NCBI GenBank assembly: GCA_029240815.1
Contig: JARDZO010000029.1
Location: forward strand, 1 to 41,041
Length of the DNA: 41,041 nucleotides
Direction: 5' to 3'
Source of the DNA: Brevibacillus sp.
GTDB taxonomy: Bacteria > Bacillota > Bacilli > Brevibacillales > Brevibacillaceae
Positions 8,163-16,397 of the stretch are shown one piece after another. Positions within the stretch are counted from its first letter, which is position 1; every line of letters begins with the position of its first letter. The position numbers and the translations under genes were made by a program. Below the pieces are notes generated by a model that did not search any database, was not told the DNA's origin, and was given only the letters and a program-made list of their open reading frames with translations.

Positions 8163-9089
8163 CTAGCTGTGTTTTTTCAGCATGACGGTGATCCACTCGT
8201 CGGATTGACGTTCTTTTTCTAGTCGGTAGCCAGCTTGTTCATACATGGTGATTACTTTGTCCCGATTCCATTCCACAATCCCTGAGAGCACAAGCAATCC
8301 GTCAGGCGCGATGTGTCTCTCGACTACGTGAAGCATGGCGATGTCCTCATCTCCGCCAATGTTCAGTAAGATCAGGTCAGACATCACAGGCAGCCGATTT
8401 GCGACAGAGGGCTCCTGCGCATCCCCGATCACCACGTTTACCGTTGACTCTGGCAAGTGATTATTGGTTGCATTCACCAGCACCTGGTACTCACTCTGCG
8501 GGTTGATATCCACAGCGCAAACAGGTTGACTTGCTCCATTTAGGACGCAATACAAGGAAAGAATTCCTGAGCCCGCTCCAATGTCCAAGACACGTTTGCC
8601 TGTTAGGGTTAGCTCTTGGAGGAACAGGAGCATATCCTGAGTTGTGCCATGATAGCCAGTCCCGAAGGCAGCACCCGGATCGATCCACAATATGTGTTCG
8701 GCTGTTTCCAGAGCCTGAGGGTCGGTCCACGTCGGAGCAATCCACCATTCACCTACCTGCACCTCGCGAAACTCTTCTTTCCATGAATCATTCTCTTCCG
8801 GTACGAGTTCCACTTCTTTTAAGGACACTTGGCCTTCCCACCGGAGAATGTATGCCTGGAGTCTTTGGGTATGCGATTCTTCGCTATCCTGCATAGGCTC
8901 GAATAAATAGCCGACGACCGGCCCGTCGGTATTTTCCGCGTAATCGTAACCATTCTCCGTCGTCAGCACCTCGATTTGTGGTTCGATCCAGCCCAGCGTG
9001 TATGGACTCGTCAGCACTTCCGCGACGAACAGGTCCTCTGTTTCTCTCTCTACCAACAACGTATATTTCAGCCACATATTTTCCGTCAT
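8163..9089 (-). CDS. PrmA-like (ribosomal protein L11) methyltransferase
   Basis: 308 aa, close to PrmA length (about 310). The C-terminal Rossmann methyltransferase domain has the PrmA-type FGTGYHGTT motif (about 141-149), the SAM-binding GKRVLDIGAGSGILSL and DLILLNIGGDED. The N-terminal region, which in PrmA recognises L11, is only loosely PrmA-like and rich in acidic residues. The typical Bacillales prmA lies next to dnaJ, so this stand-alone gene may be a paralogue with another protein substrate. AAAGGAG lies before the ATG. A short dyad (GGACGTG/CACGTCC, 9120-9137) is in its upstream region. Confidence 0.8.
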   Translation of the reverse strand: MTENMWLKYTLLVERETEDLFVAEVLTSPYTLGWIEPQIEVLTTENGYDYAENTDGPVVGYLFEPMQDSEESHTQRLQAYILRWEGQVSLKEVELVPEENDSWKEEFREVQVGEWWIAPTWTDPQALETAEHILWIDPGAAFGTGYHGTTQDMLLFLQELTLTGKRVLDIGAGSGILSLYCVLNGASQPVCAVDINPQSEYQVLVNATNNHLPESTVNVVIGDAQEPSVANRLPVMSDLILLNIGGDEDIAMLHVVERHIAPDGLLVLSGIVEWNRDKVITMYEQAGYRLEKERQSDEWITVMLKKHS

Positions 9090-9240
9090 TGTCTTGCTCC
9101 TTTCCGCGTGCCGCTCCTTGGACGTGTCAGCACGTCCTGTTCTGCAAAAGACTTCGGTTTATTGCCATGCCCTGTATCCATCTGCCAATGGCACGGATAC
9201 CAGTGTGCATGGTATGATAATAGAATGGACTATTTTTCCG

Positions 9241-9328
9241 TTGCACAGATAGGAATTTATAATATTCCTATACAGTATAAGCGCAACTAAGGCTTCGCCA
9301 AAAAGCTTGGCGCAGCCAAGTTTTCTAA
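9241..9328 (-). repeat. Dispersed repeat, copy B (full length, 88 bp)
   Basis: Read on the minus strand it begins TTAGAAAACTTGGCTGCGCC, contains TTTTTGGCGAAGCCTTAGTTGCGC and ends in an AT-rich hairpin (GGAATATTATAAATTCC) plus TATCTGTGCAA. It aligns over its whole length with 36711-36795. Its left end lies at the ribosome site TAAGGAGG of the 39-aa gene that follows on the plus strand. Confidence 0.8.
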
Positions 9329-9339
9329 GGAGGTTTATC

Positions 9340-9459
9340 ATGTTTGACGAGTTTTTTTATCGACGCCGTAAAAACAAAGGGCTGTTCATCACGATGATTG
9401 CCTTGATCGTACTCGGAATCGGCATGTTTGCGCTGGGCTTCCTCTTTATGTTTTCGTAA
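9340..9459 (+). CDS. Small membrane protein, 39 aa
   Basis: ATG at 9340 stands 6 bases after a near-perfect ribosome site TAAGGAGG; stop TAA at 9457-9459. The product begins MFDEFFYRRRKNKG, basic and polar, followed by one hydrophobic segment from about residue 15 to 38 (LFITMIALIVLGIGMFALGF and on to the end). This fits a one-pass membrane protein with its N-terminus inside. I do not recognise a family. It is upstream of the broken csaB on the same strand. A TGGTATGAT extended -10 at 9210-9218 could be its promoter, in which case repeat copy B would be in its leader. Confidence 0.75.
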   Translation: MFDEFFYRRRKNKGLFITMIALIVLGIGMFALGFLFMFS

Positions 9460-9609
9460 TCGCAGCTCTTTCATTATACCCTACTTAAGTCTTGCCCAAT
9501 GTAGGGATATCAAGTTTTTACTAGGGTTGCTTTACTTCCCCTTGTTTACTCGATTATACTTGAGAATGTATTTTTCCTGTACGTTTGATATAGAAAGAAG
9601 GTTCACTCC

Positions 9610-10583
9610 ATGTCGCGAATTCTCATCTCCGGGTAACCCCGGCGTATGACCGCTGGAGCTTCGGTACCATCGTCCGCGAGCTGATGCGAAGCGACATGCT
9701 GGTGATGGGTGGCGGTACGCTGATGCAAGACGTTACCAGTCCGCGCAGTGTCCTCTACTATTTGGGCATCGTCACTATCGCCAAGCTGCTGGGCAAACCT
9801 GTCGTCTTTTACGCACAAGGGTTTGGGCCTATCCTAAAGCCACTTAGTCGATCCATGATCAAACGGGTGGTCAATCGGGTAGACGTCATAACCGTACGTG
9901 ATTACGAGTCGGGCGAAGACTTTAAGTCCTGTGGGGTAAAAAAAGCGCCCATTCATATAACAGCTGACCCTGCTCTGACCATATCTCCAGAAGATATTTC
10001 GGACGAGCGCGGCAAAGAGTTGCTGCATGGTTTATTTGCTGACCCTGGCAAGCCGCTTGTCGCCATTTCCGTCCGCAACTGGAAGCAGGAACAGGCATTT
10101 AAAAAGAGCATAGCTCGAGCTGCTGACTGGTTTATTCTGCGCGGTTGGAACGTTCTATTCTTGCCTATGCATGTTCCGAGTGACCTCGCTCCTTCCAGTG
10201 AAATCATGGATCAGATGCAAGAGTCCGGGGCTCGGCTGCTCGATGCGTCTGTTACCTTCCACGATATCATGTCTGTCCTGAAGCAGTGCGACTACGTCGT
10301 GGGCATGCGCCTGCACTCTTTGATCCTCGCTTGCATGCTGCGGACGCCTTTTATCGGTATCTCGTACGATCCAAAAATCGATCGTTTTGTGGAGCGTGCC
10401 GGGATGCCGAATGCCGGACACATTACGCAGCTAGATGAAACCTCTTTGCTCGCATTGCTGTCCGAGAAGCTGGATCGCCTCGAACAGGAAGTAGAAGTGG
10501 TATCCGAACACTCCCGTCTTCTCGAAATAGAAGCAGCCAAAAGCAGCGAATTAGTCCTACAAGCGCTGCACAAAAAAGGCTGA
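9610..10583 (+). pseudogene. csaB: csaB, polysaccharide pyruvyl transferase, internally deleted
   Basis: CsaB adds pyruvate to the secondary wall polysaccharide that anchors SLH-domain S-layer proteins. ATG at 9610 reads MSRILISG, the usual family start, then hits TAA (9634-9636). The family sequence resumes in another frame at about 9636 with TPAYDRWSFGTIVREL, then LVMGGGTLMQDVTSPRSVLYYL, VVFYAQGFGPILKP and, near the end, DYVVGMRLHSLILACML. The remaining open frame from ATG 9684 gives 299 aa without a ribosome site; intact CsaB proteins are about 360 aa. The missing piece would be the N-terminal Rossmann start with its GDEA-type motif, about 40-60 residues, by a deletion not divisible by three. 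An assembly error is possible. The methyltransferase gene follows after 22 bases. Confidence 0.8.
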
Positions 10584-10605
10584 TTTGGAAAAGGAGGACT
10601 AGCAG

Positions 10606-11454
10606 ATGTCCGTTTCCTCTCAACTTTTGATAGGAATGAATCGATTATTCCCTCTCCCGGTCCATCCATTTAATCTGGCTAACAACGGTGAGATGAGCTA
10701 TACCGAATGGCAATTTCAAAAAGGGGACCAAACCATTCAGTTCTTCCTCCCCTTCCACTCCCAGGAGCAGATGTTCCGAGACAAAACCGTGCTGGATATC
10801 GGCTGCGGCGGCGGTGGAAAAACGTGCTACTACGCGACTTACGGTCCAAAAAAAATGATCGGCATCGATATTGTCCCTCACTATGCCGAAGAGGGAAATG
10901 CTTTCGCCAAACAAAAAGGTCTCTCTGATGTCGTATCCTTCATAACAGGAGACGCTGCTCGAATGACGTTCGAAGACAATACCTTTGATACGATCATCAT
11001 GAATGACGCCATGGAGCACGTAGGCGAGCCTGAAAAAACTTTGGAAGAGTGCTTCCGCATTTTGAAGCCAGGAGGCCATCTCTACATCAACTTCCCGCCC
11101 TACTATCATCCGTACGGGGCCCATCTCTCGGATGCGATCGGAATTCCTTGGGTTCACGCCCTCTTTTCCGAACAGGCGCTGATCGATGCGTACAAAGAGC
11201 TCGTTCGCGATTTGCCAGACGGTTCTGACCGTATCTCTTTCCGTTTTGACAAACGTCCTGACGGCAGCGATACGATCTCATACATCAATCGCATGACGAT
11301 CAAACGCTTTCGCCGGATTCAGCAAGGAGTAACACAGCCTGCTGTCTACCAAAAAGAGATCCCTTTGCGCAATCAGCTCAAAGGGTTGGCAGAGCTCCCT
11401 GCGTTTCGTGAGTTCTTTGTCAAAATGGTCGTATGTGTGTATCAAAAAAAGTAG
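10606..11454 (+). CDS. Class I SAM-dependent methyltransferase
   Basis: 282 aa. Methyltransf_11-type domain with the SAM motif VLDIGCGGGGKTCYYAT (about 64-80), GIDIVPHYAEEGNAFA, and the motif IIMNDAMEHVGEPEKTLEE followed by FRILKPGGHLYINFPPY. AAGGAGG lies 8 bases before the ATG. It follows csaB by 22 bases on the same strand and ends at a terminator, so both were probably one unit. Context suggests it methylates a sugar, lipid or wall glycan, but the substrate cannot be read from the sequence. Confidence 0.85.
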   Translation: MSVSSQLLIGMNRLFPLPVHPFNLANNGEMSYTEWQFQKGDQTIQFFLPFHSQEQMFRDKTVLDIGCGGGGKTCYYATYGPKKMIGIDIVPHYAEEGNAFAKQKGLSDVVSFITGDAARMTFEDNTFDTIIMNDAMEHVGEPEKTLEECFRILKPGGHLYINFPPYYHPYGAHLSDAIGIPWVHALFSEQALIDAYKELVRDLPDGSDRISFRFDKRPDGSDTISYINRMTIKRFRRIQQGVTQPAVYQKEIPLRNQLKGLAELPAFREFFVKMVVCVYQKK

Positions 11455-11480
11455 ACGTTTTCTACTCTCCGATCCAATGT

Positions 11481-11528
11481 AAAAGGGTGTCCCCCTGTCT
11501 TATACAGACAGATGGGACACCCTTTTTG
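11481..11528. terminator. Bidirectional terminator
   Basis: AAAGGGTGTCCC pairs with GGGACACCCTTT, with an inner GTCT/AGAC stem; T-runs lie on both strands. It separates the convergent methyltransferase (plus) and flippase (minus) genes. Confidence 0.9.
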
Positions 11529-11537
11529 TTTGTATGG

Positions 11538-13175
11538 TTACTGAATCTTTGATTGCGTTTCTTTTTTGCGAATCGCATTCATCAAGGTGCGGAGTTTGTT
11601 CCCACCAGGCAGCCAATCGAGTTCTTTGTCCTCAATCAGTGGAATTAGCAGCAGCAGACCTAAATAGACAATCAAGCCCACTCCGACTCCCGAGACTGTC
11701 TCAAAGGCACCCAGCAAGCGGACTTTTTCTTTGCCTGCGAGCAGAAAACCAGCTGCTTCCGTAGCGCCCCAAGCCAAAAGCAGCATCAGGTTTGCCACCA
11801 GAAGCGGGTATAGCGTATCAAAACGCCAATTGATCGGTACAACCACCAGTCGATTGATCGTTCTCATGTTGAGAATGCAGACAAACGCTGTCGCGCACAG
11901 CCAGGACAAGGAAAGACCGTCCATTCCCAACAAGGAAGTAAATACTAGGGTAGCCACGACTTTTACCAAGACTCCGTAGAGCAAATGACGTGCTGGGATC
12001 TTTTCCTTTCCGATCCCTTGCAAAATACCGTTGGTCGCCAAGAGCAAGGACAGTGGAATCGCACTGATCCCAAGAATAGCCATCGCTCGTGTGCCTTCCA
12101 TATCCCCGTAGAGAGCCAGATTCGCACCCTCTGCTACAGCAGTCAAGCCTAGCCCAGCTGGCAGACCGATCAGCCATGCAAAGCGCAGCGAAAGTTTTGT
12201 CAACGTCGTGACACGCTCATTGTCTTTTTGCCTTACTGCTTCTGCAATCGCAGGTACGATAGACAGCGCGATAGACGAACCAAACAGGCTGGCCATTTGC
12301 AAGAGTGGGCCTCCGCGGCTGTAAATTCCGAACCACGTATCCGCCGTCAGTCCATCTACATTCCAAATATAGCGGAAAATATTAATGGCGAGAAAGGAGT
12401 CCGTCAGGCTGAAAATCGGAATAACCAGAGCACTGACGCAGATCGGCCACGCAATCCGCCACATCGATGCAAAGAAAGCACGATCGTACCACCAATCCAC
12501 ACGATTCCATTGCGCTCCGTGGAACACTGAATTCTTTCGGTTATGCAACCACATGAGCAGTGCGAGAAAACCGAGGCTCAAAAATGTGCTGATCATCGTC
12601 CCGTAGTTCACCCCGGTGATGACCGTATCCGTATCTTCTCCAAGTGACACCAGATAGAGCGAAGCGACCAGGATAAACACCACGCGCAAGGTCTGCTCGA
12701 CAATTTGGGACAGCCCCACGAACATCATCTTCTGATAGCCGTAAAAGAACCCGCGAATCACAGCGATCAGCGGAACGAACAAGAGGGAAAGGGAAATTGC
12801 ACGTATCGGTTCAATTAAGTGAGGATTCCCCATTAATTTCGCAATCAGTGGTGAAGTGACGTACAAAATCGCAAACAGGGCGATGCCGATGGCTCCCATC
12901 ATCACCATGCTGCGAGCCAAAATCTGACCAATAGAACCTTGTTTGCCCTCAGCCAGTGCTTCTGCTATGACCCGCGATAACGCCACAGGAACACCTGCTG
13001 TAGCGAGAATCAGGAAGGTCAAATAGAGCGGATATACCTCTTGGTAGAGACCGAGACCGTTGTCCCCTACGATTTCCTGCAGAGGAATTCGATAGAACAT
13101 CCCGATCACTTTGGACAAAATCCCCGCTACAGCGAGAATTAACGCGCCTGCGAGAAAATGACTTTTTTTCAACAT
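11538..13175 (-). CDS. SpoVB/YabM-like polysaccharide flippase (MOP superfamily)
   Basis: 545 aa from the ATG at 13175, which has AAGGAG 6 bases before it; the upstream extension lacks this. About 14 membrane segments. The N-terminal signature LSKVIGMFYRIPLQEIVGDNGLGLYQEVYPLY is typical of the SpoVB/YabM/YtgP group, which flips lipid-linked glycans across the membrane, and GVPVALSRVIAEAL follows. It sits opposite a CapK-like gene and near a MurJ-type gene, so it probably serves wall or surface polysaccharide, or spore cortex synthesis. Which of these paralogues it equals in Bacillus is not certain. A GGGGGACGCCCCC hairpin lies just before the ribosome site. Confidence 0.85.
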   Translation of the reverse strand: MLKKSHFLAGALILAVAGILSKVIGMFYRIPLQEIVGDNGLGLYQEVYPLYLTFLILATAGVPVALSRVIAEALAEGKQGSIGQILARSMVMMGAIGIALFAILYVTSPLIAKLMGNPHLIEPIRAISLSLLFVPLIAVIRGFFYGYQKMMFVGLSQIVEQTLRVVFILVASLYLVSLGEDTDTVITGVNYGTMISTFLSLGFLALLMWLHNRKNSVFHGAQWNRVDWWYDRAFFASMWRIAWPICVSALVIPIFSLTDSFLAINIFRYIWNVDGLTADTWFGIYSRGGPLLQMASLFGSSIALSIVPAIAEAVRQKDNERVTTLTKLSLRFAWLIGLPAGLGLTAVAEGANLALYGDMEGTRAMAILGISAIPLSLLLATNGILQGIGKEKIPARHLLYGVLVKVVATLVFTSLLGMDGLSLSWLCATAFVCILNMRTINRLVVVPINWRFDTLYPLLVANLMLLLAWGATEAAGFLLAGKEKVRLLGAFETVSGVGVGLIVYLGLLLLIPLIEDKELDWLPGGNKLRTLMNAIRKKETQSKIQ

Positions 13176-13350
13176 GGGAAACTCCTTTATAGGGGGGCGT
13201 CCCCCGAATCGACATGTACCCACTCTCTATCCTACTATCATTTACCCTATCCAGCAAACAGGTATAACGATGGAATTTGGCAGGAATACTGATGAAACAC
13301 AGATTCCAACGACTTCTTAGAATCGTCTGCCATGAACAGGAGGGGTAATC

Positions 13351-14727
13351 ATGCCCGTAAACGGCTTTTTCATCCGTCACGTACAGTGGCCCTTGATGGA
13401 GCAACTGAAGGAAAATCGTACGCGCCACTATTTACGAGAATTGCAGCACGCACAGAAAGCATCGCAGGAACAATTGCTAGACCGACAAAGACAGAAGCTG
13501 GCAAGACTGCTTCAGCATGCGGTTCAAAACGTACCTGCCTACGCTTCATTCGCGGCGGATTGGGACCATAGTCCTGTTACACCCGAGCGTTTTTTGCAGC
13601 GTCTCCCTGTCCTAACCAAAACGTATTTTCGACTGCATGCCGACGAGTATTTGGCAAAAGGAATTCAGTCAGCCAAACTGATCGGAAACCGCACGGGTGG
13701 CTCGACCGGAGAGCCAACCCGTTTTTACCTGGATCGCCCAGCCGTGGAACGGTACGAGGCAGCGCGCTGGCTCGGTCTGTCTTGGCACGGCATCCAGATC
13801 GGCGACCCTTGTGTAATGATCTGGGGCTCTCCCCTGGAATTGAATCAGCAACAGGCCAGACAATACAGATGGAAGGAACGCTGGCTCAAAAACAGGTTGC
13901 TTCTCTCCGCCTACGAACTGGATGAGCGGAGGCTGGAAACGCATCTCACCCTGATCCAACGTTTTCGTCCCGCCTATTTGTACGGTTACGCTTCTGCCCT
14001 CCACACGCTGGCAGAAATGATGCTGAACCGCGGCTGGACTATAGGGATTCCATTAAAAGGTGTCGTTTCTACAGCGGAAAGTCTGCACGAGCATCAGCGC
14101 AAAAAAATTGCCGAAGCGTTCCAGGCTCCTGTCATCAATGAGTACGGAGCCCGTGACGGAGGAATCATTGCTTTTCAATGCCCCGAAGGCAGCATGCACG
14201 CTTTCAGTGAAAACAGTTTTTTGGAGGTCGTCGATCCGATCACGAGTCTCCCGCTCTATCCTGGAGAATCCGGGGTCTTGCTCGTCACGGACCTGCACAA
14301 TACGGTCATGCCACGCTTGCGCTATCAGCTAGGAGATATGGTCGCCCTTTCTCCAGACGCATGTTCGTGTGGGATCAACTATCCTCTCCTCGAAGCAATT
14401 GACGGTCGGGAAGACGACATGTTCATCTCCCAAAGCGGACAGTATGTGCACGGTCATTATTTCAATCATATTGTGCGGAACCTGGAAAGCTTTCGCACCT
14501 TCCAGATCATCCAGCACCAGCCGCAGAGCCTCAGCCTAAAGCTGGTCAAGGAGCCAGGACGGTTTCACTCTGCTGATGAAGATCGCCTCTTGGCAGGTAT
14601 CCGTACAGCTCTGGGCGAGGTCAGTGTACAGGTGGCCTACGTCGAGCAGATTGCGCCTACAGAATCAGGAAAATTCCGCTATGCCATCCGGGAGTGTCCG
14701 CTTACGAGCGCCCAGCCGATGGAGTAG
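13351..14727 (+). CDS. CapK / phenylacetate-CoA-ligase-like AMP ligase
   Basis: 458 aa. Adenylate-forming superfamily of the CapK/PaaK type. Seen: GNRTGGSTGEPTRFYLDRPA (about 112-131, the phosphate-binding loop), NEYGARDGGIIAFQCPEG (about 264-281), and LRYQLGDMVALSPDACSCG followed by IDGREDDMFISQSGQYVHG near 350-370. CapK-type proteins are found in capsule and wall polysaccharide loci, where their substrate is usually unknown. GGAGGGG precedes the ATG. It lies between two flippases and its last 26 bases overlap the end of the convergent murJ gene. It could activate an acyl group for sugar modification; that is inference. Confidence 0.85.
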   Translation: MPVNGFFIRHVQWPLMEQLKENRTRHYLRELQHAQKASQEQLLDRQRQKLARLLQHAVQNVPAYASFAADWDHSPVTPERFLQRLPVLTKTYFRLHADEYLAKGIQSAKLIGNRTGGSTGEPTRFYLDRPAVERYEAARWLGLSWHGIQIGDPCVMIWGSPLELNQQQARQYRWKERWLKNRLLLSAYELDERRLETHLTLIQRFRPAYLYGYASALHTLAEMMLNRGWTIGIPLKGVVSTAESLHEHQRKKIAEAFQAPVINEYGARDGGIIAFQCPEGSMHAFSENSFLEVVDPITSLPLYPGESGVLLVTDLHNTVMPRLRYQLGDMVALSPDACSCGINYPLLEAIDGREDDMFISQSGQYVHGHYFNHIVRNLESFRTFQIIQHQPQSLSLKLVKEPGRFHSADEDRLLAGIRTALGEVSVQVAYVEQIAPTESGKFRYAIRECPLTSAQPME

Positions 14728-16228
14728 ATCGTCTGCGCACTTTTTGCATCAACTCTGAAACGAGCGGCTCACGCAGGATTGCCAGTACAGCCAAATAAAT
14801 CAGCGCAGCGCCTCCGATCCCCAGTGGCAAATAGATCCATAGAGGCAATAGCGATAACCAAGGGTCTACTAAAACAATGGCCCCTCCCATGATCGCACAA
14901 GCGAATAACGTCTTGGCTAGCGTCTTGAGGAAGCCAGCCTGAACGGGATTACCCACAGCTCTCCAGAGCAAAAAGAAGAGCAAGACTGCCTGGCTGAGAG
15001 CGGACAAGGCATTGGCGAGTGCAATTCCGCCGTGACCCATCGCTGGAATCAACAACCAGTTGGCGACTGCGTACACCCCGATTCCGATCACTCCAATCAC
15101 GACGGGTGTACGTGTGTTCTCCAGCGCATAAAAGGCGCGAGTCAATAAATCGCGAGCTGCTAAAAAGTAAAGACCCAGCCCATAGAACGGCAACGCCCAA
15201 GCCGTCAATGCGACGGAGTGTTCATCAAACGCTCCCCGTTGAAAGGCAAGCCGCACGACAGGTTCAGCGTACAAAGCAAGACCAACTGTCACAGGAATGA
15301 GCAAAATCAGCAGATAGGCCAGCCCTTTTTGCAGGATAAGCTTCATTTCTTTCATCTCTCCGCGCTTCACGTGGCTCGCGAGCAGAGGGAAAAGTGGCAA
15401 GGTAAACGCACCTACAAATATTGCCATTGGCATTTGTACAATCTGGTTGGCATTGGCCAGAGCAGAAATGACACCCGTTCCTACTCCTTCGGCGAATCCT
15501 CGCTCCAGAAACGTCGTCGCTTGAGCTACGACAGCACCGATGAGAATCGGGATGACCCTCTCTCCCATTCCTTTTAGTGCAGCATCCTCTCGCCAGGCAA
15601 ACGACAGCCGATGCTCGTAGCCAAAGCGGCGCAAGGCCGGAATCATCGTCAGCATCGCAGCCAAGTACCCGAGCGAGGTTGCAATCGCAAGTCCATTCGG
15701 GCCGTACACCGGCACCAACAGATACATACTGACGATGACAACCGCCCCATTTGCGACCGTTCCCAGCGTCGGCGTAAAGAAATGCTGATGCGAGTTGCAA
15801 ATGCTCGACCACAGCCCCGTCAAACCGATAAAAATCGCAGATGGCCACATCCACTGCAGCATATCAGCCGTCAGGTCCAGCTTGGCTCCCGTCAGGCCAA
15901 ACATTGCAGCCATTTCCCTAGAAAAACCCACTCCCAGTCCCGCCATCACGACAAAGACGACGAGTATGATCGTCAGCATTTTGTGGTACAGCTCAGCCGT
16001 GCGTTGCTCTTTTTCCATCAGTCCACGCATCGTCGGAATGAGGATTGCATTTACAGCTCCGGGCACGACCAAAAACAACGTGAGCGGAATCGTTGCTGCA
16101 ATATTAAAAGCATCTGACTCCATTCCTGTCCCGTACAAGCTGGAGAGGTAGATACTGCGGAAAAAGCCCAGCAGCCTTCCGACCAGCGTCAGCACGACAA
16201 TCATTGAAGCGATTTTTAACAAACTCAT
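14702..16228 (-). CDS. murJ: MurJ/MviN-type lipid flippase
   Basis: 508 aa, about 14 membrane segments. The N-terminal LLGFFRSIYLSSLYGTGMESDAFNIA and the PGAVNAILIPTMRGLMEKEQ segment (about 55-75) are typical of MurJ/MviN, which moves lipid II or related polyprenyl glycans outward. GERVIPILIGAVVAQATTFLERGFAEG near 225-250 and AFYALENTRTPVVIG near 365-380 agree. AGGAG precedes the ATG, with a promoter further upstream. Because another flippase lies nearby, it may serve the surface polysaccharide rather than peptidoglycan. The gene end overlaps the convergent CapK-like gene. Confidence 0.88.
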   Translation of the reverse strand: MSLLKIASMIVVLTLVGRLLGFFRSIYLSSLYGTGMESDAFNIAATIPLTLFLVVPGAVNAILIPTMRGLMEKEQRTAELYHKMLTIILVVFVVMAGLGVGFSREMAAMFGLTGAKLDLTADMLQWMWPSAIFIGLTGLWSSICNSHQHFFTPTLGTVANGAVVIVSMYLLVPVYGPNGLAIATSLGYLAAMLTMIPALRRFGYEHRLSFAWREDAALKGMGERVIPILIGAVVAQATTFLERGFAEGVGTGVISALANANQIVQMPMAIFVGAFTLPLFPLLASHVKRGEMKEMKLILQKGLAYLLILLIPVTVGLALYAEPVVRLAFQRGAFDEHSVALTAWALPFYGLGLYFLAARDLLTRAFYALENTRTPVVIGVIGIGVYAVANWLLIPAMGHGGIALANALSALSQAVLLFFLLWRAVGNPVQAGFLKTLAKTLFACAIMGGAIVLVDPWLSLLPLWIYLPLGIGGAALIYLAVLAILREPLVSELMQKVRRRSTPSAGRS

Positions 16229-16280
16229 GTACCTTATCTCCTATCCCTAGTAAACAACGAATGCTTGTAAATACTTTGTT

Positions 16281-16310
16281 ATCATATCTTATTTCTACCG
16301 TTCCTACCAA
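16281..16310 (-). promoter_or_regulatory. Candidate promoter of murJ
   Basis: TTGGTA (16310-16305), an 18-base spacer, then TATGAT (16286-16281) on the minus strand, about 50 bases before the murJ start. Confidence 0.5.
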
Positions 16311-16327
16311 CCACTTTCCTGCCCGGC

Positions 16328-16357
16328 TTGCGGCGAGCTAGATGGATTCATTATAAT
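16328..16357 (+). promoter_or_regulatory. Promoter of the O-antigen-ligase-like operon
   Basis: TTGCGG (16328-16333), an 18-base spacer and a perfect TATAAT (16352-16357), about 40 bases before the start at 16398. It is back to back with the murJ promoter. Confidence 0.65.
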
Positions 16358-16397
16358 AGACAGGTTAATCCCTGCGTGTAGGAGGACTACAATCAAA

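Noticed and set aside
13191..13206. GGGGGACGCCCCC hairpin ahead of the SpoVB-like gene
   Set aside because: Short, no T-run and does not cover the ribosome site; role cannot be supported.
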